Positions 16,690 to 27,600 of a DNA stretch of 64,000 nucleotides are shown here, one piece after another. The position numbers and the translations under genes were made by a program. This DNA comes from Mangrovimicrobium sp033283265 (GTDB taxonomy: Bacteria > Pseudomonadota > Gammaproteobacteria > Pseudomonadales > Halieaceae), in contig JAWMQN010000007.1 of the NCBI GenBank assembly GCA_033283265.1, positions 62,001 through 126,000 on the forward strand, given 5' to 3'. The notes below the pieces were generated by a model. The model was not told where the DNA came from. It searched no databases and was given only the letters and a program-made list of their open reading frames with translations. Position 1 is the stretch's first letter. Each line of letters opens with the position of its first letter.

Positions 16690-18131
16690 TCAGCCGAGCT
16701 TTTTCGCCAGCAGTTCATTGACCATCTGCGGATTCGCCTGGCCCTTGCTCGCCTTCATGATCTGGCCGACGAAGAAGCCCACCAGCTTCTTGCGCTTGCC
16801 CTCATCGGCGGCGCGGTACTGTTCCACCTGCGCGGCATTGGCGGCGATGACTTCGTCGACCATGGCTTCCAGCGCGCCGCTGTCGGAAACCTGTTTCAGG
16901 CCTTTTGCAGCGATGACCTCGTCCGCGGAGCCCTCACCGTTCCACATCGCCTCGAACACCTGCTTGGCGATCTTGCCGGAGATGCTGTTGTCGAGGATGC
17001 GCGCGATCAGTCCGCCAAGGGCGTCCGCTGCAACCGGGCAGGATGCCAGCGTCGTGTCGCTGCGGTTGAGCTGGCCGAGCAGTTCCACCTGCACCCAGTT
17101 GGCGGCGATCTTGGCGTCGCCGCAGGCGGCCACCACCGCTTCATAGTAGTCGGCGAGGGGGCGCTCCGCCGCCAGCACGCCGGCGTCGTAGGCGGAAAGG
17201 CCGTACTGCCCGGTGAAGCGATTGCGCTTGTCCGTGGGCAGTTCCGGCAGGGACTCGCGCACGGCCCGTACGTAGCTTTCGTCGATGACCACCGGCAGGA
17301 GGTCCGGCTCGGGGAAGTAGCGGTAGTCGTTGGCCACTTCCTTGCTGCGCATGGGACGGGTCTCGTCGCGCTCGGCGTCGTAGAGGCGGGTTTCCTGCAC
17401 CACCTTGCCGCCGTCGTCGAGGATGTCCGCCTGTCGCTCGATCTCGTGGCGGATGGCCTTCTCGACGAAGCGGAAGGAGTTGACGTTCTTGATCTCCGCC
17501 CGGGTGCCCAAGGTGTCGCTGCCCGCCGGGCGCAGGGAGATGTTGATATCGCAGCGCATCGAACCCTCGGCCATGTTGCCGTCGGAGATGCCGAGGTAGG
17601 TCACCAGCGAGTGCAGGGCCTTGAGGTAGGCCACCGCCTCGGCGGCGTTGCGGATCTCCGGTTCGCTGACGATCTCCAGCAGCGGTGTGCCGGCGCGGTT
17701 GAGGTCGATGCCGCTCATGCCGTGGAAGTCCTCGTGCAGGGACTTGCCGGCGTCTTCCTCGAGGTGGGCCCGGGTGATGCCGATCTGCCGGGTGCTGCCG
17801 TCCTCGAGCTGGATCTCGAAGTGGCCGCGGCCGACGATGGGGTCGGCGAACTGGCTGATCTGGTAGCCCTTGGGCAGGTCGGGGTAGAAGTAGTTCTTGC
17901 GGTCGAAGACCGAGCGCATGCCGATTTCCGCCTCGATGCCGAGGCCGAACATCACCGCGAAGCGCACCGCCTGCTCATTGAGCACCGGCAGCATGCCGGG
18001 CATGGCCAGGTCGACCGCGCTGGCCTGGGTGTTGGGCTCGGCGCCGAAGGTGGTGGCGGAGCCGGAGAAGATTTTCGATCTGGTGGCCAGCTGCAGGTGC
18101 ACTTCCAGGCCGATCACGGGTTCCCATTGCA

Positions 18132-18132
<1 letters not shown>
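16690..18132 (-). CDS. gatB: Asp/Glu-tRNA amidotransferase subunit B
   Basis: tRNA-binding kinase subunit of GatCAB, which converts Glu-tRNAGln (and Asp-tRNAAsn) to the amidated forms. 480 residues, starting MQWEPVIGLEVHLQL, with the catalytic core (about 1-290) and a C-terminal helical/YqeY-like tail (about 330-480). It shares one base with the end of gatA. Its presence implies indirect charging of Gln and/or Asn tRNA. Confidence 0.97.
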
Positions 18133-19589
<1,457 letters not shown>

Positions 19590-19605
19590 GTCGGGTCCTG
19601 CAGGG

Positions 19606-19893
19606 CTATTCGATGACTTTGGGGACGAGGTAGAGCCCGTCTTCTACCGCCGGGGCAATGGCCTGGAAGTCGTCGCGGCGATTGGTTTCGGTGACCTCAT
19701 CGGCGCGCAGGGTGGCAGTGGCGTCCAGCGGGTGGGCCATCGGCTCTACGTCGGCCGTGTCCACCGCCTGCAGCTGTTCCACCATGCCGAGAATCTCGCT
19801 CAGTCGACGACTGAGCTCGACGGCCTGGCCGGCATCCACGCGAATGCGCGCCAACTCGGCGATCTTTGCTATTTCGTCCTGCTCAATGGGCAT
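19606..19893 (-). CDS. gatC: Asp/Glu-tRNA amidotransferase subunit C
   Basis: Small helical subunit (95 residues) that stabilises GatA-GatB. Typical features: IAKIAELARIRVD, the central LGMVEQLQAVDT and a C-terminal VEDGLYLVPKVIE. First gene of gatCAB and divergent from mreB across a 236-base gap, as in Pseudomonas. Confidence 0.96.
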   Translation of the reverse strand: MPIEQDEIAKIAELARIRVDAGQAVELSRRLSEILGMVEQLQAVDTADVEPMAHPLDATATLRADEVTETNRRDDFQAIAPAVEDGLYLVPKVIE

Positions 19894-20129
19894 TTTTCAA
19901 ACCAGGGTAGAGCCGCCGGATAGCGGCGGGGCGCTAAACTTAACACATTTGCGCCTTGCCCAAAAACCCTGTCGTTGATACTCTTTCGCGAATAACATGC
20001 GCGCCGGGAAATCGGTCTGAATTCGCGGTGTTCAAGCGTCATTTCACCGTCCCATGACATGACTGGTAGGGAAGCGTAAAGGGCTGGCCTGTCCGGCCTT
20101 CTGTTGTTGTAATTAAGGTACAATTTTTA
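19894..20129. promoter_or_regulatory. Divergent gatC-mreB intergenic region
   Basis: This 236-base gap must hold promoters for both operons. I see a GCCGCCG-GATAG-CGGCGGG hairpin (about 19912-19930) in the gatC 5' leader and an AT-rich stretch just before mreB containing TACAAT only a few bases from the ATG. No -35/-10 pair with correct spacing is convincing by eye. Confidence 0.4.
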
Positions 20130-21167
20130 ATGCTGAAGAAATTGCGTGGAGTGTTCTCGAATGATCTCTCCATTGATCTGGGTACCGCCAACACGCTGAT
20201 CTACGTTCGCGACAAGGGAATCGTCCTCGACGAGCCCTCGGTCGTCGCCATCCGTGTTCACAATGGGCAGAAGACGATCGAAGCCGTCGGTACCGAGGCC
20301 AAGCGCATGCTGGGCCGCACCCCGGGCAACATCACCGCCATCCGCCCGCTGAAGGACGGCGTCATCGCCGACTTCCAGGTGACCGAGAAAATGCTCCAGC
20401 ATTTTATCGCCAAGGTCCACGAAACCCGCTTCATCCGCCCCAGCCCCCGGGTCCTGGTCTGCGTGCCCTGCATGTCCACCCAGGTGGAGCGCCGCGCCAT
20501 CCGCGAATCGGCACTCTATGCCGGCGCCCGCGAAGTGCGCCTGATCGAGGAGCCCATGGCGGCGGCCATCGGCGCCGGCCTGAATGTCGAGGAAGCCACC
20601 GGCTGCATGGTCGTCGACATCGGCGGCGGCACCACGGAAATTGCCATCATTTCCCTCAACGGTATCGTCTACCGCGACTCGGTGCGGGTCGGTGGTGACC
20701 GTTTTGACGAATCCATCGTCGCCCACGTGCGCCGCCGCTACGGCAGCCTGATCGGCGACGCCACCGCGGAGCGGATCAAGATCGAAGTGGGCTGCGCCTT
20801 CGGCGGCAGTGAACTGCGCGAGATCGACGTGCGCGGCCGCAACCTCGCCGAGGGCGTGCCGCGCAGCTTCACCCTCGACAGCGACGAGATCCTCGAATCC
20901 CTGCAGGATCCGCTGACCACCATCGTCCAGGCAGTCAAATCTGCGCTGGAGCAGTCCCCGCCCGAACTGGCCGCGGACATCGCCGAGAGCGGCATCGTGC
21001 TGACTGGCGGTGGCGCCCTGCTGCGCGACCTCGACCGGCTGATTTCCGAGGAGACCGGCCTGCCGGTGATCGTCGCGGAAGATCCCCTGACCTGTGTCGC
21101 CCGCGGCGGCGGCCGGGCGCTGGAAATGATGGACCGCCGCACCATAGACCTGTTGTCCACGGAATAA
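20130..21167 (+). CDS. mreB: Rod shape-determining actin homologue MreB
   Basis: Cytoplasmic actin-like ATPase that organises lateral cell-wall synthesis. 345 residues; phosphate-binding DLGTANTLIYV (phosphate 1), VVDIGGGTTEIAIISL (phosphate 2) and the C-terminal adenosine loop TGGGALLRDLDRL. It starts at ATG 20130 with AAGG eleven bases upstream. First gene of mreBCD-maf-rng-yhdP. Confidence 0.98.
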   Translation: MLKKLRGVFSNDLSIDLGTANTLIYVRDKGIVLDEPSVVAIRVHNGQKTIEAVGTEAKRMLGRTPGNITAIRPLKDGVIADFQVTEKMLQHFIAKVHETRFIRPSPRVLVCVPCMSTQVERRAIRESALYAGAREVRLIEEPMAAAIGAGLNVEEATGCMVVDIGGGTTEIAIISLNGIVYRDSVRVGGDRFDESIVAHVRRRYGSLIGDATAERIKIEVGCAFGGSELREIDVRGRNLAEGVPRSFTLDSDEILESLQDPLTTIVQAVKSALEQSPPELAADIAESGIVLTGGGALLRDLDRLISEETGLPVIVAEDPLTCVARGGGRALEMMDRRTIDLLSTE

Positions 21168-21211
21168 ATACACTACTGTCCCATTCTCGCGCCAACCGCT
21201 GAGGAGACGAC

Positions 21212-22051
21212 ATCAAGCCTTTATTCGTCAAAGAGTCCAGTCTCGGGTTGCGCCTGGTGTTGGTGTTGCTTGTGCTGGTCGGCATCCTTGTTGCCGACCA
21301 CCGCTTCAACGCGATGCTCGGCGCGCGGGCCGTGCTCGAAATGGTCGCCACCCCGGTCTACTGGGCTGCGGAAGCTCCGGTGAAGTTGTTCGACTGGGGC
21401 CGGGAGCGGCTCGTCAGTCACGCGCAACTGCTCGAGGACAAGCAGCGCCTGCAGCAGGAGAACCTGGTGCTGCAGGGCCGGTCCCAGCAGATGGCTTCCC
21501 TGCAGGCGGAGAACGTGCGCCTGCGCGCGCTGATGAACTCCTCGGCGATTCTTCGCGACGACGTCCAGGTGGCGGAACTGGTGGGGGTGTCGCCGGACCC
21601 GGAGCGCCACCAGCTGGTCATCAACAAGGGTAGCGACGACGGTGTCTTCGTCGGCCAGCCCCTGCTCGATGCGGACGGCCTGCTCGGCCAGGTGGTCGAA
21701 GTCAGCCCCCAACTGTCCCGTGTGCTGTTGATTACCGATGCCACCCACTCGATCCCGGTACAGGTCAACCGCAACGGTGTGCGCGCCATCGCCGAAGGCA
21801 CCGGCAGTCTCGGCCAGCTCGAGGTCCACCACGTTTCGGCGACAACCGATATCCGCGAGGGCGACCTGCTGGTGACCTCGGGGCTCGGCGGTCGCTTTCC
21901 CGCCGGTTATCCTGTGGCGGTGGTGAGCAACGTCTACCGCGATCCGGGCAAGGCCTTTGCCAATATCTTCGCGACGCCCAGCGCTGCCCTCGATCGCAGC
22001 CGCCACGTGCTGCTGGTCTTCACTGCGCCCGCGAACAAAGAGGGCGACTGA
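21212..22051 (+). CDS. mreC: Rod shape-determining protein MreC, apparent ATC start
   Basis: Bitopic periplasmic scaffold of the elongasome. A short cytoplasmic N-terminus (KPLFVKESSLGLRL) precedes a membrane helix (about 15-30), a coiled coil (about 60-105) and the beta-rich MreC core. The conserved Met-Lys-Pro-hydrophobic-Phe start of MreC aligns with codon ATC at 21212, with GAGGAG at 21201-21206 spaced five bases away. An in-frame TGA at 21200 leaves no upstream ATG/GTG/TTG. The first canonical start is TTG 21248, which would remove twelve conserved-looking residues and has no comparable SD. So either ATC initiation or a G-to-C sequence error. Length 279 from ATC. Confidence 0.9.
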   Translation: MKPLFVKESSLGLRLVLVLLVLVGILVADHRFNAMLGARAVLEMVATPVYWAAEAPVKLFDWGRERLVSHAQLLEDKQRLQQENLVLQGRSQQMASLQAENVRLRALMNSSAILRDDVQVAELVGVSPDPERHQLVINKGSDDGVFVGQPLLDADGLLGQVVEVSPQLSRVLLITDATHSIPVQVNRNGVRAIAEGTGSLGQLEVHHVSATTDIREGDLLVTSGLGGRFPAGYPVAVVSNVYRDPGKAFANIFATPSAALDRSRHVLLVFTAPANKEGD

Positions 22052-22054
22052 GCC

Positions 22055-22543
22055 TTGGACACACGGGGCCCGCAAGCCTATTGGCTGATCCTGGTCAGTT
22101 TCTTCGGCGCCCTGGTGCTGGCGATCCTGCCGCTGCCGCGCTACCTGCTGATCTGGCGCCCGGAGTGGGTGGCGCTGGTGCTGATCTACTGGAGCATGGC
22201 CCTGCCGCACCGTGTCGGCCTGCTGACCGCGCTCTGCCTGGGCCTGATGCTGGATGTGCTCGAAGGTGCCCTGTTGGGCCAGAACGCTACCGGCCTGGTG
22301 GTTGTCGCGGTGCTGGTGATGCTGTTGTACCAGCGCATCCGCGTGTTCAATCTCTGGCAGCAGTCGGGCGTGGTCTTCGTACTGGTCAGTCTCAACCAGA
22401 TGGTTTGCCAGTGGCTACAGCAGTGGGAGGGGCTCGGCTCGGAGCGCCTGCTGTTTCTGCTGCCCGCGGCGATCAGCGCCCTGATCTGGCCGGTTGTTTA
22501 CTTCAGCCTGCGCAGTGCCCGGCGCAGCTACCGGGTGTCCTGA
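22055..22543 (+). CDS. mreD: Rod shape-determining membrane protein MreD
   Basis: Inner-membrane protein of 162 residues with about five hydrophobic segments (YWLILVSFFGALVLAILPL, then around 42-60, 68-88, 100-120 and 130-155). Works with MreC and RodA/PBP2 in elongation. The start appears to be TTG 22055, three bases after the mreC stop; no ATG is available at the family N-terminus. Confidence 0.93.
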   Translation: MDTRGPQAYWLILVSFFGALVLAILPLPRYLLIWRPEWVALVLIYWSMALPHRVGLLTALCLGLMLDVLEGALLGQNATGLVVVAVLVMLLYQRIRVFNLWQQSGVVFVLVSLNQMVCQWLQQWEGLGSERLLFLLPAAISALIWPVVYFSLRSARRSYRVS

Positions 22544-22544
22544 G

Positions 22545-23135
22545 TTGAAACTGATTCTCGCCTCAGCCTCCCCGCGCCGCCGCGACCTGCTGCGGCAACT
22601 CGGCGTCGAGCACAGCGTGGAGCCCGCAGATATCGACGAGCAGCGCCGCCCGGACGAGGCCCCCGAGGACTACGTACAGCGCATGGCGCAGGAGAAGGCC
22701 GCGGTGGTAGCGGCGCGCCACCCGGGCGAAGCGGTGGCGGTACTGGCGGCGGATACCGAGGTGGTGCAGGACGCGACGATCTTCGGCAAGCCGGGGAGTC
22801 GCGGCGACGCCCTGGGCATGCTCGCACGCCTGTCGGGGCGCGAGCATTCCGTGTTTACCGGGCTGTGCCTGCACACCCCCGACGCCGTCGCCCGCCTGGT
22901 GGTTGAAACCAGAGTGCATTTTTGCGTGCTCGACATGCCGACCTGCAATGCCTACCTCGCCACTGACGAGCCCTGGGACAAGGCCGGCGCCTACGCTATC
23001 CAGGGGCTGGCGGGTGCCTTCGTCAGCCGCATCGAGGGCAGCTACAGCAACGTGGTGGGATTGCCCCTGGCAGAGACCCGCGCGCTGTTGTCGGGCCACG
23101 GGATTGCCACCGCGCTGGAGGCCGGCGGTGAGTGA
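22545..23135 (+). CDS. Maf-family nucleotide pyrophosphatase
   Basis: Hydrolyses non-canonical or methylated nucleoside triphosphates to monophosphates. 196 residues from TTG 22545, giving the canonical MKLILASASPRRRDLL; the longer open frame runs into mreD. Other marks: VLAADTEV and the conserved AYAIQGLAGAFVSRIEGSYSNVVGLP. One base after the mreD stop. Corresponds to YhdE/Maf of the mre operon. Confidence 0.94.
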   Translation: MKLILASASPRRRDLLRQLGVEHSVEPADIDEQRRPDEAPEDYVQRMAQEKAAVVAARHPGEAVAVLAADTEVVQDATIFGKPGSRGDALGMLARLSGREHSVFTGLCLHTPDAVARLVVETRVHFCVLDMPTCNAYLATDEPWDKAGAYAIQGLAGAFVSRIEGSYSNVVGLPLAETRALLSGHGIATALEAGGE

Positions 23136-24591
23136 GGAGATCCTGGTCAATGTCACCCCGATGGAGACCCGGGTGGCCCTGGTCGACAATGGCGCGACCC
23201 AGGAAGTCCATATCGAGCGCAGCGCCAATCGGGGGATAGTCGGCAATATCTACGCTGGCAAGGTCGTCCGGGTACTGCCGGGGATGCAGGCGGCCTTCGT
23301 CGATATCGGCGCCGAGCGCACCAGCTTCATCCATGTCTCCGCACTGGCCCAGTCCGCCGCCGACGGGCGCGCGCGCAAGGGCATCCGCGACTACCTGCAC
23401 GAGGGCCAGAAGCTGGTCGTGCAGGTGACCAAGGAACCCCTGGGCAGCAAGGGGGCCCGCCTGACGACCGAGCTCTCGGTTTCTTCCCGCTACCTGGTAT
23501 TCATGCCCGGTGGCGACCACGTCGGCGTCTCCCAGCGCATCGATGACCCCGCCGAGCGCGAGCGCCTGCAGGCCCTGCTGGCGGAAGCCTGCGCCCGGGA
23601 GACGATGCCGGACAAGGCCGGTTACATCCTGCGCACTGCGGCAGAGGGCTGCGGTGCAGAGGAGTTGCAGGCCGACCTGCGCTACCTGAAGCGGCTCTGG
23701 GCGGCGGTGTCGCGCCGGGTTGCAGCGGCGCGCAAGGCGGAACTGGTCTACGCGGAACTGCCGCTCTACCAGCGCACGGTGCGCGACATGGCGCGCCCGG
23801 GTGTGAGCCGGATCGTCGTCGACAGCCGGGAGAAGTTCCAGGACCTGCAGACCTTCTGCAGTGAGTACATGCCGGAAGTCGCGCCGCGGCTGGCGCTCTA
23901 CCCGGACGGGCGGCCACTGTTCGACCTGCACGGTATCGAGGAGGACCTGCAACGCGCCCTGGAAAGAAAGGTCGAATTGAAATCCGGTGGCTACCTGGTG
24001 ATCGACCAGACCGAGGCGATGAGCACCATCGACGTGAATACCGGCTCCTTCGTCGGCAAGCGCAATCTCGAGGAGACCATCTTCAAGACCAACCTCGAGG
24101 CGGCCTCGGTACTGGCCCGGCAACTGCGCCTGCGCAATCTCGGCGGTATCATCATCATCGATTTCATCGACATGCAGGACGCCGAACATCGGCGGCAGGT
24201 GCACCGGGCCCTGGAAAAGGCCATGGCAGCGGACTCCGCCCGCACGCGCATCACCGGGGTCTCGGAGCTGGGGCTGGTGGAGATGACCCGGGAGCGCACC
24301 CGGGAGAGCCTGAGCCAGGCGCTGTGTGAGGAGTGCCCGGTGTGCGCCGGCCGCGGCGTGCTGAAAACGGCGGAGACGGTGTGCTCGGAGATATTCCGCG
24401 AGATTATGCGCGATGCCCGGGCCTATGATAATGACCAGCTGGTGGTGCTGGCCGCGCAGGCGGTGATCGACCGCCTGCTGGACGAGGAGTCGGCCCACGT
24501 CGCCGACCTCGAGGAGTACACTGGCAAGACCATCAGCCTGCGGGTGGAGCCGGAGAATCACCCGGAACACTTTGATATTGTACTGATGTGA
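23128..24591 (+). CDS. rng: Ribonuclease G
   Basis: Endoribonuclease for 16S rRNA 5' maturation and mRNA decay. 487 residues from GTG 23128 (MSEEILVNVTPMETRVALV), overlapping the maf stop by 8 bases. S1-like domain about 38-125 (GNIYAGKVVRVLPGMQAAFVD), catalytic DNase I-like core with STIDVNTG (acidic ligand) and IIIIDFIDM, and the zinc-link CPVCAGRG. It lacks the long RNase E C-terminal scaffold, so it is RNase G. Confidence 0.96.
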   Translation: MSEEILVNVTPMETRVALVDNGATQEVHIERSANRGIVGNIYAGKVVRVLPGMQAAFVDIGAERTSFIHVSALAQSAADGRARKGIRDYLHEGQKLVVQVTKEPLGSKGARLTTELSVSSRYLVFMPGGDHVGVSQRIDDPAERERLQALLAEACARETMPDKAGYILRTAAEGCGAEELQADLRYLKRLWAAVSRRVAAARKAELVYAELPLYQRTVRDMARPGVSRIVVDSREKFQDLQTFCSEYMPEVAPRLALYPDGRPLFDLHGIEEDLQRALERKVELKSGGYLVIDQTEAMSTIDVNTGSFVGKRNLEETIFKTNLEAASVLARQLRLRNLGGIIIIDFIDMQDAEHRRQVHRALEKAMAADSARTRITGVSELGLVEMTRERTRESLSQALCEECPVCAGRGVLKTAETVCSEIFREIMRDARAYDNDQLVVLAAQAVIDRLLDEESAHVADLEEYTGKTISLRVEPENHPEHFDIVLM

Positions 24592-24615
24592 TTTGGGTTC
24601 GGTCGGGATAGTCGC

Positions 24616-27600
24616 TTGCGAAAGTCCATCTTTCACAAATTGAGCAAGCTGCTATGGGCGGGCGCAGTGGCGGCGATCGTGACACTCGCCGTCTACGTCA
24701 GCCTCGGGCGCCTGCTCGCCAGCAACCTCGGCAACTGGCAGGGGCAGGTGACGGCTGAGATCAACCGCCACCTGCCGTTCAAGGTGAGTGCGGACAACCT
24801 GCAGGGGAGCTGGAGCTCGTTCACGCCGGGGATCGCCCTGCACGACCTCGAGATCACCCTGCCCGGTGGCGACTCGCCACTCAACCTGATCGGCGGGCGT
24901 TTCGGTGTCGACGTGCTCGATTCGCTGGCCACGCGCAGCCTGCAATTCACCTCCCTGCGCCTGGAAGCACTGGAATTGCAGGCCCGCCTGACCGAGCAGG
25001 GCAAGCTGGTCCTGCCCGGCTTTACCGACAGCAGTGGTGAGGTCGGCACCTGGTTGCGCGAGTTCCTGCTCAACCTGGAAACGCTGGAGCTGCGCGACAA
25101 CGTGGTTCACCTGTCATTCCCCGGCGGTGAGCAGCGCACGCTCTCCCTGGATGTGCTGCTCACCCGCTCTGGCAGCAGTCGTCAACTCGACCTCCTGCTG
25201 CGCTCCGACAACGGCACCCGGCTGCATTTCATCGCCAGCGGCCTCGGCGATCCCTTCCGTCCCAAATCCTTTGTCGGCGATGCCTACGCCGAGCTCGAGC
25301 TGGGGCGCCTGGATCGGGCGGGGGAACTGTTCGCAGCACTTCCGGCCGAGCTGCTCGGTGGTGGCCTGCAGGGGCGCGCGTGGCTGCAGTGGTCGCAGGG
25401 CAATTCGACGGCGGACCTCGCCCTCGCCGGCAAGCAGTTACACCTGCGCTCGGCCGACGGTGAATGGGAGTGGCAGGCGGCGGACATCGAATTGCAGGCG
25501 CGCCTGCAGCGCAGCGAATCCGGCATCGAGCTCGCCATCGACAACGCCCGTGTGGCTGCGGCCGGTGAAAGTGCAGCACTGCCGCGCAGCCAGCTGCACC
25601 TGGGTGAGGAAGGCTGGCAGCTGCGCACCGCAGCGCTCGAGCTGGAGCCGCTGTACCGGGTACTGGCAACCGCCCGGATGCCCGAGACCTGGTCCGGCGT
25701 GTTCAGCGCGCTGGCGCCGCGCGGTGACCTGCAGGCGCTGCAACTGACGCTGCCCGGGGGCGCCGCGCCGACCGGGCGCTGGCACCTGTCGGCCAATTTC
25801 AGCGGGCTGGCAGTCGATGCCTGGCACGGGGCGCCTGGATTGCGCAACGCCGGTGGCTACCTCGAGCTCGAGCCGGGCGGCGGGCGGCTGGCTCTCGAAG
25901 GGGAGCAATTCAGTCTGCTGTTTCCCGGCATCTATGCCGAGCCCCTGGACTACCACCGCGCCCGGGCCAGGTTCGACCTCGGCTGGGACGAGCGGGCGGT
26001 GACCCTGCGCAGCGGCTTGATCGAGGCGGTCGGCGACGAGGGTACAGTGCACGCCCTGTTCGGCCTCGGGGTGCCGCTGCAGACGACTGCCGCCGGTGTG
26101 GAGATGGAATTGCTCGCCGGGCTGAGCGACAGTCACCCCCGCTACCGCAACAAATACCTGCCCGAGGTGCTCGACGCCGGCCTGCGCAAGTGGCTGGCAG
26201 AGGCCGTTGGTGAAGGCCGGGTCAGCGAGGCCGGATTCCTCTGGCGCGGCAGCCTGCGTCCCGCCGCCGCTCCCCTGCGCTCGGTACAGGCCATGTTGAA
26301 CTTTGCCGAAACCGAGTTGAAATACCAGCCCGAATGGCCGCCGCTGCAGGGTGTCAGCGGCGTGATGCTGGTGGATGACATCAATGTCAGTGTCTGGGGC
26401 AGGGAGGCGAGGCTGTACGATGCGAGGCTGGCATCACTCTCCGCTGAAACATGGAAAGCCGCGGACGGGCCACTGCGGCTGGTCATCGACACGTCGATCG
26501 AGGGCGCTGTCGCCGATGCACTGGCGACGGTCTCGGCCTCGCCGCTGGAGCGGCTGAGCGGCGGGGCGTTCAGGCAGTGGCGCGCCGAGGGGCCACTGGC
26601 GGCGCAGTTGCACCTGGAGCTCGACCTGTCACAGGCCGGCGGCGCCCCGAGCGTGGAACTGCAGGCCAGCGTCGAGGACACCGGGCTCAGCATAGAGCCG
26701 GGTGGGCTGCAGCTTGAAAAGCTCGCCGGCAGCGTGGCCTACAGTACGCGCAGCGGTTTCAGCTCGCAGCAGCTGCAGGGGCAATTGTGGGGGCGGCCGC
26801 TGGCAATTGAACTGACCAGCCCGGGGGCGGAGGGCGCCGTCGCAGACGGCCGCGAGGGTGCAGGTGTCGCAATTGCCTTCGAGGGGCGGGCAGAAGCCAC
26901 GGATATCGCCGACTGGCTGCGGCAGCCGGCCCTGCAACTGGCCCGGGGCGAGGCCGCTTTCAGCGGTTCGATCAGTCTTGCCCCGGCACAGCCACCACAG
27001 CTCTACCTGACATCGAGCCTGGAGGGGATGGCGCTGGACCTGCCCGCACCCTGGTCCAAGGCGGCCGACAGCGCGACGGCCTTCAGCCTCACGGCGACAC
27101 TCGGCGACGAGCGCCGACAGGTGGAGGCCAGGCTTGCGGATTCACTGGCGCTCGCCATCGACCTGGCGCAGGGTGCGGACGCCGGATTTGCACTGGGCCT
27201 CGACAGCGACCCGCCGGCGCCGCTGGCCGGCGGGGTTCGCGTTGCGGGGCACACGCAGAAGCTGGATGTGGAGGAGTGGCAGGCGTTTGGCAGTCGCTAT
27301 TTTTCCGGCCTTGCCGAGACTGAAGCCGTTGGCGCAACCGATGGCTGGGCGCCCGGCGCTCAGTCGCCCAGGCTGGATATCGCCGGTTTGCAGGTGGCGG
27401 AGCTGCATTTGTGGAACAACGTTCTCGACAATGTCGAGTTCAACCTGCAGGCGGAGGGTGAGGACCTGGCGGTGCAGTTTTCCACACCATGGCTGGCGGG
27501 GCAGTACCGGTCACGCCCCGGGCAACTGGCGGCGCTGGATATCGACTCGATCGATCTTGGAGCCATCCCAAAACCGGAGCAGGACGCGGACCCCTTGGCA

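Noticed and set aside
20100..20129. TACAAT just before mreB as its -10 element
   Set aside because: It lies only a few bases from the ATG and has no -35 at proper distance, so it cannot serve a transcript with an SD-containing leader.
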